Notes: generated by a model not told the origin, from the sequence alone. 64,000 bases of DNA from Hahella sp050299855 (GCA_050299855.1 JBNKWQ010000010.1:1-64000); one strand, 5' to 3'; shown: positions 51,006-60,070, counted from the first letter of the stretch. Numbers and translations are program-made.

Positions 51006-51644
51006 TTAAGGTTGGAGCCGGGAAATACTCCATCCGTCCTCTGATGGCAGATATTCAAAGCGGTCATGCAAACGATTCGCCCGGCCTTGCCAGAATTCAA
51101 ATCTTTCCGGTTTCACCCGATAGCCGCCCCAAAATGAAGGCAGTGGAACTTCGCCCTTTTTGAAGCGATTTTTCATTTGTTCGAAGGCTTGCTCCAATAA
51201 AGCTCTTGAACTTACTTTGTGACTTTGTTGTGACGCCCAGGCTGCCAGCTGCGACTCATGTGGTCGGGATAGGAAATAGCGCGTAGTTTCTGCAACGGAT
51301 AGCTTGATGGCCCTGCCGTTGATGCTGACCTGACGTTCAAGGGGCAGCCAGGCAAAGTGGAGGCTGACCTGGGGATTATCCTCAATATCCCGTGCTTTTT
51401 GGCTTCCCAGATTGGTATAGAAAACCAATCCCTGATCATCTATGTGCTTCAGCAGCACTGTTCGTTGGCTGGGCGACCCCAGGGCATTGACCGTGGCAAC
51501 GGTCATAGCCGTAGGGTCTGCGCTCAGTTCGGCTGATATGGCAATATTCAACCAGGACTTAAACTGGATAATCGGGTCGTTATCCAAATCCGCTAAATCC
51601 AACCCACCTTGCAGGTATTCGCGTCTGATATCTTCTAGTTTCAT
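51006..51644 (-). CDS. pdxH: Pyridoxamine 5'-phosphate oxidase
   Basis: A 212-residue FMN enzyme making pyridoxal 5'-phosphate. PdxH motifs: AMTVATVNALGSPSQRTVLLKHIDDQGLVFYTN, QVSLHFAWLPLERQV, and the C-terminal WGGYRVKPERFEFWQG followed by RLHDRF and the final RLQP. Complete, normal length. Monocistronic. Confidence 0.97.
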   Translation of the reverse strand: MKLEDIRREYLQGGLDLADLDNDPIIQFKSWLNIAISAELSADPTAMTVATVNALGSPSQRTVLLKHIDDQGLVFYTNLGSQKARDIEDNPQVSLHFAWLPLERQVSINGRAIKLSVAETTRYFLSRPHESQLAAWASQQSHKVSSRALLEQAFEQMKNRFKKGEVPLPSFWGGYRVKPERFEFWQGRANRLHDRFEYLPSEDGWSISRLQP

Positions 51645-51791
51645 AGGGGCTGCTCGGCCTTCTTAATCACGGTATACGTATATTAAATGTGACGGAGAAT
51701 ATATCAGGAGTAGTGAAACTGTCGAGCTGGAGTCTTTCCAGAAAGAATTATTGAGAGAGTCGCAGAGGATATAGAGATGAGCTTGCTGATT

Positions 51792-51824
51792 TTCAAAGAG
51801 GGTGACTGAACCGCCCTCTTTGAA
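51792..51824. terminator. Hairpin at the end of the urease operon
   Basis: Perfect 11-bp stem TTCAAAGAGGG / CCCTCTTTGAA, loop of 11 nt, 20 bp past the stop of the minus-strand HupE/UreJ gene. No long T tract; probable terminator. Confidence 0.6.
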
Positions 51825-51843
51825 TGCCGTATTTAAAGCAACT

Positions 51844-52443
51844 CTAGCCTAATATTAGACTGCCGGCGGCCAGAGCCGCCGTGGTAAGAGTAGCGCCGGC
51901 CACGGTTTTCCGTGCAACTAACTTTTTCTCCAGCCTTTGTGCTAAAAACAACCCTATCACCTGCAAGCTCAAAGCGCTTACCATCATACCTGTCATATAC
52001 CATGCGCTGCTGAAATCAACCGGCTGTTCCGCAACATGGGCCCAACCGTGGCTTGCTGAGAAGGCCAGTAATGCCGGAACGGTATACACTAGCCTGGTCT
52101 TGGTAATTGAACGGTTAAGAAGAGTGAAGGTAATGGCAAGCAAAGAAGCGACAATAATGGCTTCTACAAAGGGAATATTGACACCTGCAAATGCGAGCAT
52201 GCCACCCAATATCATGCCTGAGCCGAAGCAGGTCAGGGTGAGCCGACGGGCATTTAATTTCACTGCAACGAATCCCAGCGCGATCATGGCAACCAGATGA
52301 TCCAGGCCCATAATAGGGTGAGAGAGACCACTAATAAAACCCATAACAGTTTCATGTCCTGGGTGGGCCATGGCACCTGTAGAAATGCTCAGTAACACTG
52401 CGGGCAAGCCTACCTGCAAACCTGATTTGATAGTTTTATTCAT
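51844..52443 (-). CDS. ureJ: HupE/UreJ-family membrane protein
   Basis: A 199-residue membrane protein with a signal-like N-terminus ending TGAMAHPGHE and six or so helices. HPGHE and SHPIMGLDHLVAMIALGF are the HupE/UreJ nickel (or cobalt) binding signatures. As the last gene of the urease operon it probably supplies nickel to the enzyme. The start and length are normal for the family. Confidence 0.9.
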   Translation of the reverse strand: MNKTIKSGLQVGLPAVLLSISTGAMAHPGHETVMGFISGLSHPIMGLDHLVAMIALGFVAVKLNARRLTLTCFGSGMILGGMLAFAGVNIPFVEAIIVASLLAITFTLLNRSITKTRLVYTVPALLAFSASHGWAHVAEQPVDFSSAWYMTGMMVSALSLQVIGLFLAQRLEKKLVARKTVAGATLTTAALAAGSLILG

Positions 52444-52469
52444 GCTAAGTGCTCCTTGATAAATGGTGT

Positions 52470-53090
52470 TTAGGCTGCTTTTTCTTCCAGCATCCCACGA
52501 TCAATGATGAATTCGATAATCGATTCCAGGCCCTGCTCCGTTTTCATATTGCTAAAAACAAAAGGTCGTTCACCACGCATTTTTCGTGCATCCCTGTCCA
52601 TGGCTTCCAATGACGCGCCAACGATAGGTGCCAGATCAGTTTTGTTGATGACCAGTAAGTCCGACTTGGTGATACCCGGTCCTCCTTTGCGTGGAATTTT
52701 GTCGCCGGCTGAAACATCGATGACATAAAGTGTCAGGTCGGAAAGTTCCGGGCTAAAGGTTGCGCTCAGGTTATCCCCACCACTTTCGACCAGTATCAGG
52801 TCAAGCCCGGGATGGCGTTCCATCAGTGTGTCTATGGCGGCCAGATTCATTGAGGCGTCTTCCCTGATGGCTGTGTGAGGACAGCCCCCGGTTTCAACGC
52901 CCATAATCCGGTCTTCCGTCAGGGCTTCGTGGTGTATCAGAAACTGTGCATCTTCCTTTGTGTATATGTCATTGGTTACCACGGCCAGATTAAATCTTTC
53001 TCTAAGCTTCAGGCAGAGTGCCGAGACAAGCGCCGTTTTGCCTGAACCTACTGGGCCGCCAATACCGACCCTCAGGGTTTGTTTACTCAT
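52470..53090 (-). CDS. ureG: Urease accessory GTPase UreG
   Basis: A 206-residue GTPase inserting nickel into urease. P-loop GPVGSGKTAL at residues 12-21, the metal-binding C-P-H motif in ETGGCPHTAIRED, ESGGDNLSATFSPEL, and the NKTDLAP guanine-specificity motif. ATG with GGAG upstream is chosen; an ATG 7 codons earlier is less likely. Confidence 0.96.
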   Translation of the reverse strand: MSKQTLRVGIGGPVGSGKTALVSALCLKLRERFNLAVVTNDIYTKEDAQFLIHHEALTEDRIMGVETGGCPHTAIREDASMNLAAIDTLMERHPGLDLILVESGGDNLSATFSPELSDLTLYVIDVSAGDKIPRKGGPGITKSDLLVINKTDLAPIVGASLEAMDRDARKMRGERPFVFSNMKTEQGLESIIEFIIDRGMLEEKAA

Positions 53091-53140
53091 CTTTTGGGTA
53101 GCTCCTATCATTTTTATTCGGTATAAACCGGCAAGTCGGT

Positions 53141-53833
53141 TCAGGACCTGAACAGCCGGGAATATTGGGTTTCATGTTTCGCGCATGCCATTACCCAGCC
53201 TGGCAGGGAATAGCCCATAGCGTCATCCACTAGGGCTAAGCCTCGGGTAACGCTACTGTTTATTTTAGGCATTAGGGCACCCAGGATCTTCTGTGCCTGT
53301 GTCTGTCCAAGAGGCAGGGTTTTCCCCGCGACTGTTATTTGGTTTTCTGCCCAGCTCCAGCAGTAACCGGCCGCTGTATTTTGTAAATCTATACCCCAGG
53401 AAAATCCTGCCAATGCCCAGGTGAAAATCAGGGAAGGAGTAAAATCCCAGCTGGATTCTTGCAGTGACGCACTCCACCAAACAGGAAAGCCAATGTCATG
53501 TTGCTGTAAAACCTTCATCATAGCTGCTGCCACCTGTCGGTCTTCATCCAACAGTTCCTGGGTTTCCCGGCTGGCAAGGCTCCAGGCATTCCAGTGCCTG
53601 AGCATTTCACAGTCTTGTGATTCCAGTGCCTGATACAACCGGGCCATAACCGGAACATCTGTATGGCTGAGGTTGAGGCACAGGACCTGGCCAATCCAGT
53701 CTGCAATTTTTTCAGGAGAATTGACGCCTCCTTCTTCAATCGCCCATTCCAGACCCTGCGAATAGGCAAACGCGCCTACCGGCAAGGCCGGACTGATTAG
53801 GTTGAAAAGCCTGAGGTTGGCAAGCTGGTTCAT
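53141..53833 (-). CDS. ureF: Urease accessory protein UreF
   Basis: A 230-residue helical accessory protein: LISPALPVGAFAYSQGLEWAIEEG at the N-terminus is the UreF signature, and the C-terminal MACAKHETQYSRLFRS matches the family end. It bridges UreD and UreG in the maturation complex. It lies 36 bp after ureE. Confidence 0.94.
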   Translation of the reverse strand: MNQLANLRLFNLISPALPVGAFAYSQGLEWAIEEGGVNSPEKIADWIGQVLCLNLSHTDVPVMARLYQALESQDCEMLRHWNAWSLASRETQELLDEDRQVAAAMMKVLQQHDIGFPVWWSASLQESSWDFTPSLIFTWALAGFSWGIDLQNTAAGYCWSWAENQITVAGKTLPLGQTQAQKILGALMPKINSSVTRGLALVDDAMGYSLPGWVMACAKHETQYSRLFRS

Positions 53834-53869
53834 AGGCTAATAATCTCGGCTGGAGAACATAAAGATTCG

Positions 53870-54373
53870 CTAAGCATCATTAACCTCGTGATGATGTCCA
53901 TGATCGTGATCGTCGTGAGCATGGGAATGCCCGTGAGGGCCGGAATGGGCTCCGTAGGCGCCGTTTTCCGGTTGAAAAGGGGCTGTCTCTGTACTGATTT
54001 CCATACCGAAATGAACACAAAGATCCTGCAAAACGTGGTCAGGCTGGAAACGTACCCAAAAATCACCGATCTGCAACGGGACATGACGGTTGCCGAGATG
54101 ATAAGCCACCTGGGCAAACTGCAGCGGGCTTTGCGCGTAGGCCGTCACCACTTCTTCTTTTGCCGCGGCGATGCTAATGATTATGCCTGTCTCTGTACGC
54201 AGAAACTCTCCATCCAGCAGGCATTTGCCCCGTTCCAGAAACAGCCCCACACTGGTGCCTGACAGGGTTCGGGCCTTAAGTCGACCGCGCTTACGTTCAT
54301 CGTAGGTAAGCTCTATCACTTCGTCTGCTGCGATGGCTGATCCTTCCGGAAGACGTTCTATCGCCTTAAGCAT
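53870..54373 (-). CDS. ureE: Urease metallochaperone UreE
   Basis: A 167-residue nickel chaperone: N-terminal VIELTYDERKRGRLKAR, the second domain YHLGNRHVPLQIGDFW with the conserved metal-binding His, and a His-rich tail (HGHSHAHDDHDHGHHH) like Klebsiella UreE. The tail implies nickel storage. It is separated from ureC by a 204-bp gap with tandem repeats. Confidence 0.95.
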   Translation of the reverse strand: MLKAIERLPEGSAIAADEVIELTYDERKRGRLKARTLSGTSVGLFLERGKCLLDGEFLRTETGIIISIAAAKEEVVTAYAQSPLQFAQVAYHLGNRHVPLQIGDFWVRFQPDHVLQDLCVHFGMEISTETAPFQPENGAYGAHSGPHGHSHAHDDHDHGHHHEVNDA

Positions 54374-54577
54374 ATTGATGTCTCACTATTTATGTTGCCA
54401 CCTGAACCCTGCTATCAATCAAGCAGTATGCAGAGTGGTTAAACCGTTACTGTTAAAAACGACTGTTGCCGCTAAAGATCGCATCCGGCGGCGCCAAAAC
54501 AAAACCTGACCTTGCTAAAACAAAACCTGATCTTGCTAAAACGAAATCTGGTCTTGCTAAAACAAAATCTGGTCTTG
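54374..54577 (-). other. ureC-ureE gap
   Basis: A 204-bp gap inside the urease operon. Its left half holds the tandem 21-bp repeats (54494-54577) next to the ureC stop. The remaining ~120 bp contain no gene or clear motif apart from the ureE ribosome site region. Confidence 0.5.
54494..54577. repeat. Four tandem 21-bp repeats abutting the ureC stop
   Basis: Four units, each starting C(T/C)AAAAC(A/G)AAA on the plus strand: 54494-54514, 54515-54535, 54536-54556 and 54557-54577, with two to three differences between units. A fifth, partial unit (CTAAAACAAAA) is the ureC end itself, including its TAG. The array therefore grew by duplication at the ureC terminus. In the ureC frame every unit carries another stop. 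Confidence 0.9.
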
Positions 54578-56281
54578 CTAAAACAAAAAGTAGCGCTGTG
54601 CCATAGGCAATACTTTTGCAGGCTCACAAACCAGCAACTCACCATCGGCCCGTACCTCATAGGTTTGTGAGTCCACTTCCATATTGGGCATCAAGTCATT
54701 TAGCCGCATGTCTTTCTTGGTGATGTTACGGGTATTGCTGCAAGCCATCACCATGGACTTCAGACCCAGTTGGCTTTTGATATCGTTGTCCAGCGCTGCC
54801 TGACTGACAAAGGTAATACGGGTCTCCGGCAAAGCTCCGCCAAAAGCGCCAAACATGGGGCGATAGTGGACAGGCTGTGGTGTTGGAATGGATGCGTTGG
54901 GATCGCCCATGGGCGCCGCTGCAATCATGCCGCCTTTTACAATGACAGCGGGTTTAGCGCCGAAAAACGCCGGTTTCCACAGAACGATATCAGCGAGCTT
55001 ACCTGCTTCAAGAGAGCCTACCTGGTCGGCAATGCCGTGAGTAATGGCTGGGTTAATGGTGTACTTGGCCACATAACGTTTGGCGCGAATGTTATCGCTA
55101 CGATCTCCGTCTGATCCCAGTGCGCCGCGCTGAACCTTCATTTTGTGCGCGGTTTGCCATGTGCGGATAACGACTTCACCGACCCGACCCATTGCCTGGG
55201 AATCCGAAGCGATCATGCTGAAAGCGCCGAGGTCATGCAGTATGTCTTCTGCCGCGATTGTCTCCTTACGAATCCGGGAGTCGGCAAAGGCGACATCTTC
55301 AGGAATATCAGGATCCAGATGATGACATACCATTAGCATGTCGAGATGTTCGTCGACGGTGTTGATGGTGTAGGGTCGGGTGGGGTTGGTGGATGAGGGA
55401 AGTACGTTGTTCTCACCACAGGCTTTGATGATATCCGGTGCATGCCCACCTCCAGCGCCTTCCGTGTGATAAGTATGGATGGTGCGGCCTTTAAATGCTG
55501 CCAGGGTGTCTTCTACAAAACCTGATTCATTCAGGGTATCCGTGTGAATGGCGACCTGAACATCATACTTCTCTGCAACATTAAGGCAATTGTCTATGGC
55601 GGCAGGTGTCGTACCCCAGTCTTCATGCAGTTTCAGGCCCATAGCTCCGGCTATCACCTGTTCTTCGAGGGCATCCGGCAAGCTGGCGTTGCCCTTACCG
55701 AGAAAGCCGAGGTTCATCGGGAAGGCATCGGCCGACTGCAGCATTTTTCCGAGATGCCAGGGGCCAGGTGTGCAGGTTGTTGCGTTGGTGCCGGTGGCAG
55801 GACCGGTCCCGCCACCCAGCATGGTGGTGACACCGGACATCAGCGCTTCTTCTATTTGTTGCGGGCAGATAAAGTGGATATGAGCATCAATACCGCCAGC
55901 GGTGGCAATCATTCCTTCGCCTGCAATAACCTCAGTTCCTGGGCCGACAATAATGTCAATGTTGTCCTGTATGTCAGGGTTCCCGGCCTTACCAATAGCG
56001 GCAATGCGGCCGGCTTTGATACCGATATCGGCTTTTACAATTCCCCAATAGTCCAGAATCAGCGCATTAGTAATGACGGTGTCGACTGCCGTTTTGCTCG
56101 TCGCCTGGGATTGCCCCATACCGTCGCGAATAACTTTGCCGCCACCAAATTTAACTTCGTGGCCATACTGGGCGAAGTCTTTTTCCACCTCTATCCAAAG
56201 TTCAGTATCGCCTAGCCTGACCCGGTCACCGACCGTTGGCCCGAACATATCCGCGTAGGCAGCCCGTGAAATTTTCGCCAT
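54578..56281 (-). CDS. ureC: Urease alpha subunit UreC
   Basis: A 567-residue catalytic subunit with the nickel ligands at canonical positions: His134 and His136 (GGIDAHIHF), carbamylated Lys217 (GLKLHEDW), His246 and His272, and Asp360 (IASDSQAMGRVGE). The flap Cys319-His320 (MVCHHLDP) is present. Hydrolyses urea to ammonia and carbamate in the cytoplasm, in complex with UreA and UreB. The stop codon is the first base set of the tandem repeat array downstream. Confidence 0.98.
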   Translation of the reverse strand: MAKISRAAYADMFGPTVGDRVRLGDTELWIEVEKDFAQYGHEVKFGGGKVIRDGMGQSQATSKTAVDTVITNALILDYWGIVKADIGIKAGRIAAIGKAGNPDIQDNIDIIVGPGTEVIAGEGMIATAGGIDAHIHFICPQQIEEALMSGVTTMLGGGTGPATGTNATTCTPGPWHLGKMLQSADAFPMNLGFLGKGNASLPDALEEQVIAGAMGLKLHEDWGTTPAAIDNCLNVAEKYDVQVAIHTDTLNESGFVEDTLAAFKGRTIHTYHTEGAGGGHAPDIIKACGENNVLPSSTNPTRPYTINTVDEHLDMLMVCHHLDPDIPEDVAFADSRIRKETIAAEDILHDLGAFSMIASDSQAMGRVGEVVIRTWQTAHKMKVQRGALGSDGDRSDNIRAKRYVAKYTINPAITHGIADQVGSLEAGKLADIVLWKPAFFGAKPAVIVKGGMIAAAPMGDPNASIPTPQPVHYRPMFGAFGGALPETRITFVSQAALDNDIKSQLGLKSMVMACSNTRNITKKDMRLNDLMPNMEVDSQTYEVRADGELLVCEPAKVLPMAQRYFLF

Positions 56282-56341
56282 TACCTTTCTCCTGCTAAGT
56301 TATCCTGCACGCTAGTTCTTAGTCTTCCACTTACGGTCAGG

Positions 56342-56647
56342 TTAGAGTTCGCCCATGATGTCGCCACGGAAGCCATAAATGGTTTTATTGCCGGCCATTT
56401 CGACGAGTTCGACAGTTCTGGTCTGACCTGGTTCGAAACGGACAGCTGTACCGGCGGCGATATTCAGCCGGTAACCACGGGATTTTTCCCGGTCAAAGGC
56501 AAGTGCGGGGTTGGTTTCATAAAAATGATAGTGAGAACCTACCTGCACGGGGCGATCACCGGAATTTGTGACTTCTACAGTGGTTGTCGGAAGCCCTTTA
56601 TTCAGTTCTATCTCTCCCGCCAGGGTTTCAATTTCGCCCGGAATCAT
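56342..56647 (-). CDS. ureB: Urease beta subunit UreB
   Basis: A 101-residue beta subunit: MIPGEIETLAGEIELNKG, VTNSGDRPVQVGSHYHFYETN, RGYRLNIAAGTAVRFEPG and the YGFRGDIMG end are all family hallmarks. Separate ureA, ureB and ureC genes show the bacterial three-subunit arrangement. Lies 60 bp before ureC. Confidence 0.97.
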   Translation of the reverse strand: MIPGEIETLAGEIELNKGLPTTTVEVTNSGDRPVQVGSHYHFYETNPALAFDREKSRGYRLNIAAGTAVRFEPGQTRTVELVEMAGNKTIYGFRGDIMGEL

Positions 56648-56748
56648 GAATAACTCCTTTCAAATTTTTCAGTTGGCAATGACATCGTGTATGGCAGATC
56701 AAAGTGCCGCCCGCAGGTGATTAATGTCCTTTGCATTTCTATCGAACA

Positions 56749-57051
56749 TTAGGGAATTGGGTTATGTACGGTGACCAGCTTGGTGCCGTCCGGAAAAGTG
56801 GCTTCCACCTGCACCTCCGGAATCATTTCTGCGATGCCTTCCATAACGTCGTCCCGACTCAAAATAGTGCGCCCATAATCCATCAGATCTGCCACGGTTC
56901 TGCCTTCTCTGGCGCCTTCGATTATTTCCATACTTAACAGGGCTACGGCTTCGGGGTAATTCAATTTGATGCCTTTTTGTTTGCGGCGTTCAGCCAACAG
57001 GGCAGCGGTAAACAGTAGTAACTTATCCTTCTCTCTCGGCGTAAGCTCCAT
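56749..57051 (-). CDS. ureA: Urease gamma subunit UreA
   Basis: A 100-residue subunit starting MELTPREKDKLLLFTAALLAERR, with the YPEAVALLSMEIIEGAREGRTVADLM and VEATFPDGTKLVTVHNPI blocks. The longer open frame (to 57234) is not coding for UreA; start chosen by family length and GAGGAACC upstream. Confidence 0.97.
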   Translation of the reverse strand: MELTPREKDKLLLFTAALLAERRKQKGIKLNYPEAVALLSMEIIEGAREGRTVADLMDYGRTILSRDDVMEGIAEMIPEVQVEATFPDGTKLVTVHNPIP

Positions 57052-57163
57052 TAATGGTTCCTCATCGTCTACAACGTTCCGTTTGGTAATCAAGGCCTGA
57101 TTAAGCGCCTCTATTAGTTTATAAGCCTGTTGAAGTATGAAACAGGTCAGTTCAGCCAGTTGG

Positions 57164-58165
57164 TCATGTGGACCAGATCCTTGGCGGGCAGGCATCAACA
57201 TGCAAAATCCGTGGCCGCAAAAATTTCCAGGCATTGCAGAACAATACCTTCATAGGTTCTGATTGGGCTGCCAATGCTCTGAGAATAATCATTCGGTCTC
57301 TGCGGGTGACAGACCAATCCAGGTCTCTCGCCCAGGACGAAGAGGGCGCTGGTATCTGCTGGAGGTGTTCGCGCAACCCCTCCAAAAGCGACTGTGCCTG
57401 ATCGGTATAGCCAATTAGCATTGATCCGTAAACCGAGTAGCCATTCAGACCCCAGGCAGAAGTGAAGCAGGGGCCGGCGTCGCTAAGTTCCACACGTTCT
57501 TGAAAATAGGGCAGGGCATCACAGAGAACCTTTAAGTACTGTTCAAATCGGCCACGGATAAAGGGAATAGCGCTGGCCGGCCGTCCCATGACGGTGATGT
57601 CCCAGATAGCAAAGCGGCTGTCCGGAGTTGTTTGCAGTTCCAGAATCTGTTCGCCGTTTGCACCATCGTAGATGATGTTTTCCTGTGGCAACCACTCCAG
57701 GTGACCGTTATTGGTGCAGTCCAGATGAATGACTTGTTCTTGGGTGTGTCCATGCTGGTCGGTACGGTAAATCTTCCCCGCAGAAGGGGTGGTGATCAGT
57801 AGCTTTGCACCATCCAATGAACTGATATTGACCTTGAGCTTGTCCCCACAAACAAGGCCGCCAGGAGGATGCAATAAATAAAGGTGAGGCAGGTCCTGAG
57901 CTTCAGGAAAAAACGGACGTTGGATACGTAAAGGGCCTTCATGCCGTGCCCGCGCGATTATAGTTCGCGGACCCTGGCGTTTGGCTTCGATATCCAAAGA
58001 TGCCTGCCACTGACGATTAGCTAGCAATACCTTAACCTGAGGTCCATGTATTCCCTGGTGACTATTGCCAGCGGCGCCATCGTTAATGGAACAGGCATTG
58101 GAGGCTTCGAATTTCATAGTAAAAAGATCATCTGAGAGTGTGTCATTATTAGTGCTATTCGACAT
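57164..58165 (-). CDS. ureD: Urease accessory protein UreD
   Basis: A 333-residue accessory protein and the first gene of the urease operon. UreD signatures: RPFFPEAQDLPHLYLLHPPGGLVCGDKL, ITTPSAGKIYRTD, LEWLPQENIIYDGA and the WDITVMGRP segment. The N-terminal ~45 residues are longer than usual and less conserved, and the start is uncertain because no strong RBS is seen. Downstream of a sigma-54-type promoter about 240 bp upstream. Confidence 0.9.
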   Translation of the reverse strand: MSNSTNNDTLSDDLFTMKFEASNACSINDGAAGNSHQGIHGPQVKVLLANRQWQASLDIEAKRQGPRTIIARARHEGPLRIQRPFFPEAQDLPHLYLLHPPGGLVCGDKLKVNISSLDGAKLLITTPSAGKIYRTDQHGHTQEQVIHLDCTNNGHLEWLPQENIIYDGANGEQILELQTTPDSRFAIWDITVMGRPASAIPFIRGRFEQYLKVLCDALPYFQERVELSDAGPCFTSAWGLNGYSVYGSMLIGYTDQAQSLLEGLREHLQQIPAPSSSWARDLDWSVTRRDRMIILRALAAQSEPMKVLFCNAWKFLRPRILHVDACPPRIWST

Positions 58166-58392
58166 ATCTAAATATAAGAAATATAGCAATATTTACCAGA
58201 CAGCCTGTCTTTGTCCTGTCAACAAATGTCCTGTCAACCAAATCCAGCCTGCAAGATCACCATGAAATCCGGGTTCTTTAATTTATTCCATTTAATGCCT
58301 GAAAGTAACGGATCAGTCAAAAAGTAACGGGCCAATCAAAGAGCGGATTAGCCTCAGTTAATCCTACTGGATTTTCTCCTGTGGGAACTTGT

Positions 58393-58408
58393 TGCGAATC
58401 ACGTGCCA
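58393..58408 (-). promoter_or_regulatory. Sigma-54 promoter facing the urease operon
   Basis: On the minus strand TGGCACGTGATTCGCA matches 12 of the 13 specified positions of TGGCACRNNNYTTGCW, with the invariant GG and GC 10 bp apart. Predicted transcript start is near 58382, giving a leader of about 217 nt to ureD. Confidence 0.75.
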
Positions 58409-58488
58409 TTTTGTGGCATAGCTGCCGATCAGACGGGTCGATATCTCTGAAAGCCCTGATATGGTTGACTTTGAGTCGTTATGTGACT

Positions 58489-58504
58489 TGCACTGATTTG
58501 GGTC
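58489..58504. promoter_or_regulatory. Degenerate NtrC-type site
   Basis: TGCAC-N6-GGGTC, one half matching the NtrC palindrome well and the other poorly. About 107 bp upstream of the predicted ure transcript start. Confidence 0.3.
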
Positions 58505-58581
58505 CGGGTTGTTAAGCCTTGGTAACCATAATCAGCTTTCTTGATAAAAAGATCGATAAAGGTGCATCTGAAAAAATGGCG

Positions 58582-58597
58582 TGCACATAACTGGTGC
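58582..58597. promoter_or_regulatory. NtrC-type enhancer palindrome
   Basis: TGCAC-ATAACT-GGTGC fits the NtrC rule TGCAC-N6-GGTGC seen at glnA. It lies about 115-130 bp upstream of the predicted urtA start and about 200 bp upstream of the ure start, a proper enhancer distance for both. Confidence 0.75.
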
Positions 58598-58684
58598 GTT
58601 TAGCGGCCTATGGTTCAGGCATGAGCTAGGTATAAACCCGTAAAAAATTTGTAACATACTGAATATAAGGGCTTAAAAATTGAA

Positions 58685-58700
58685 TGGAACAACCTGTGCT
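58685..58700 (+). promoter_or_regulatory. Sigma-54 promoter for urtABCDE
   Basis: TGGAACAACCTGTGCT matches 11 of 13 specified positions of the sigma-54 consensus with the correct GG-N10-GC spacing. Predicted start near 58711, a 43-nt leader to urtA. Confidence 0.7.
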
Positions 58701-58753
58701 GATTTTGTGGCGGGAGAAACTCACTCAAAATAACCATCACCGGAGTTCTAAAA

Positions 58754-60043
58754 ATGAAAAAAATGTCTAAAAGCATTGGGATTGGCTTCAGCGCTTTGGC
58801 CCTGTCTGTTAGTGCATCCCTGGTACAAGCTGCCGACACAATCAAGGTTGGGGTGCTTCACAGTCTTAGCGGTACGATGGCCATCAGTGAAACCACACTG
58901 AAGGATACTGTGCTCATGCTGGTAGAAGAGCAAAATAAGAAAGGTGGCCTTTTAGGTAAGAAGTTAGAGGCTGTAGTGGTTGATCCGGCTTCCAACTGGC
59001 CGTTGTTTGCGGAAAAGGCACGTGAGCTGTTGGAAAAAAACAAGGTTGATGTGGTTTTCGGTTGCTGGACATCCGTATCACGTAAGTCTGTACTACCGGT
59101 ATTTGAAGAGCTGGACGGATTGCTTTTCTACCCCGTTCAGTATGAAGGTGAAGAGTCTTCCAAGAACGTTTTTTACACCGGTGCTGCTCCCAACCAACAG
59201 GCAATTCCTGCCGTTGATTACCTGATGAATGATATAGGTGTTAAACGTTGGGTACTGGCCGGTACTGATTATGTATACCCACGGACTACCAACAAAATTC
59301 TGGAAGCCTATCTGAAAGCTAAAGGTGTAGCTGAAAAAGATATCATGATCAACTACACGCCATTCGGGCATTCTGATTGGCAGAGTATCGTTGCTGATAT
59401 CAAAAAATTTGGGACCGCCGGTGCTAAAACCGCTGTAGTTTCCACAATTAATGGTGATGCCAACGTACCTTTCTACAAAGAATTGGCTAACCAGGGCATC
59501 TCCGCGGAAGATATTCCTGTTGTAGCCTTCTCGGTGGGTGAAGAAGAGTTATCCGGTCTCGACACCAAACCACTGGTGGGCCATTTGGCCGCGTGGAACT
59601 ACTTCATGAGTGTCGACGCTGAAGCCAACACTGATTTTATTGATTCCTGGAAAACATTCATCAAAGACAAGAAACGTGTCACCAACGATCCAATGGAAGC
59701 ACACTACATCGGTTTCAATATGTGGGCAGAAGCGGTTAAGAAAGCTGGTACTACCGACCCGGATGCCGTTGCTGACGCGATCATTGGTGTTTCTGTGCCA
59801 AATCTTTCTGGCGGCTACGCGACCATGATGCCAAACCACCACATCACCAAACCTGTCTTGATCGGAGAGATCCAGGAAGACGGCCAGTTTGAAACTGTGT
59901 GGCAGACTGCTGGTGCAGTTATGGGCGATGCCTGGTCTGATTTCCTGGACGGTAGCAAAGACATTACCGCTGACTGGACCGCACCATTGGCCTGCGGCAA
60001 CTACAACGTCAAAACTGGTAAATGCTCAGGTCAGAACTATTAA
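58754..60043 (+). CDS. urtA: Urea ABC transporter substrate-binding protein UrtA
   Basis: A 429-residue periplasmic binding protein with a Sec signal (MSKSIGIGFSALALSVSASLVQA). The UrtA pattern is clear: IKVGVLHSLSGTMAISE near the start of the mature chain, VVFGCWTSVSRKSVLPVFE, LFYPVQYEGEESS, YPRTTNKILEAYLKAKG and MEAHYIGFNMW. Binds urea and delivers it to UrtBCDE. First gene of the operon, followed by a partial terminator. Confidence 0.96.
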   Translation: MKKMSKSIGIGFSALALSVSASLVQAADTIKVGVLHSLSGTMAISETTLKDTVLMLVEEQNKKGGLLGKKLEAVVVDPASNWPLFAEKARELLEKNKVDVVFGCWTSVSRKSVLPVFEELDGLLFYPVQYEGEESSKNVFYTGAAPNQQAIPAVDYLMNDIGVKRWVLAGTDYVYPRTTNKILEAYLKAKGVAEKDIMINYTPFGHSDWQSIVADIKKFGTAGAKTAVVSTINGDANVPFYKELANQGISAEDIPVVAFSVGEEELSGLDTKPLVGHLAAWNYFMSVDAEANTDFIDSWKTFIKDKKRVTNDPMEAHYIGFNMWAEAVKKAGTTDPDAVADAIIGVSVPNLSGGYATMMPNHHITKPVLIGEIQEDGQFETVWQTAGAVMGDAWSDFLDGSKDITADWTAPLACGNYNVKTGKCSGQNY

Positions 60044-60070
60044 TTTTTTTCTGACATAAATTACCACTGG

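Larger units (their letters stand above)
58166..58753. other. Divergent ure-urt control region
   Basis: 588 bp between ureD (minus) and urtA (plus). It contains a sigma-54-type promoter facing each operon and an NtrC-type palindrome between them (listed separately). No gene is seen. Confidence 0.7.

Noticed and set aside
54472..54660. Open minus-strand frame with repeated FCFSK-type heptads
   Set aside because: It is only a translation of the 21-bp tandem repeats in another frame overlapping ureC; composition is low complexity and no start signal is seen.
55544..56215. 223-codon plus-strand frame inside ureC
   Set aside because: Antisense shadow of a highly conserved gene with biased codon use.
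57052..57234. N-terminal extension of ureA
   Set aside because: The frame is open for 61 more codons, but UreA is about 100 residues and a good ribosome site precedes the internal ATG.
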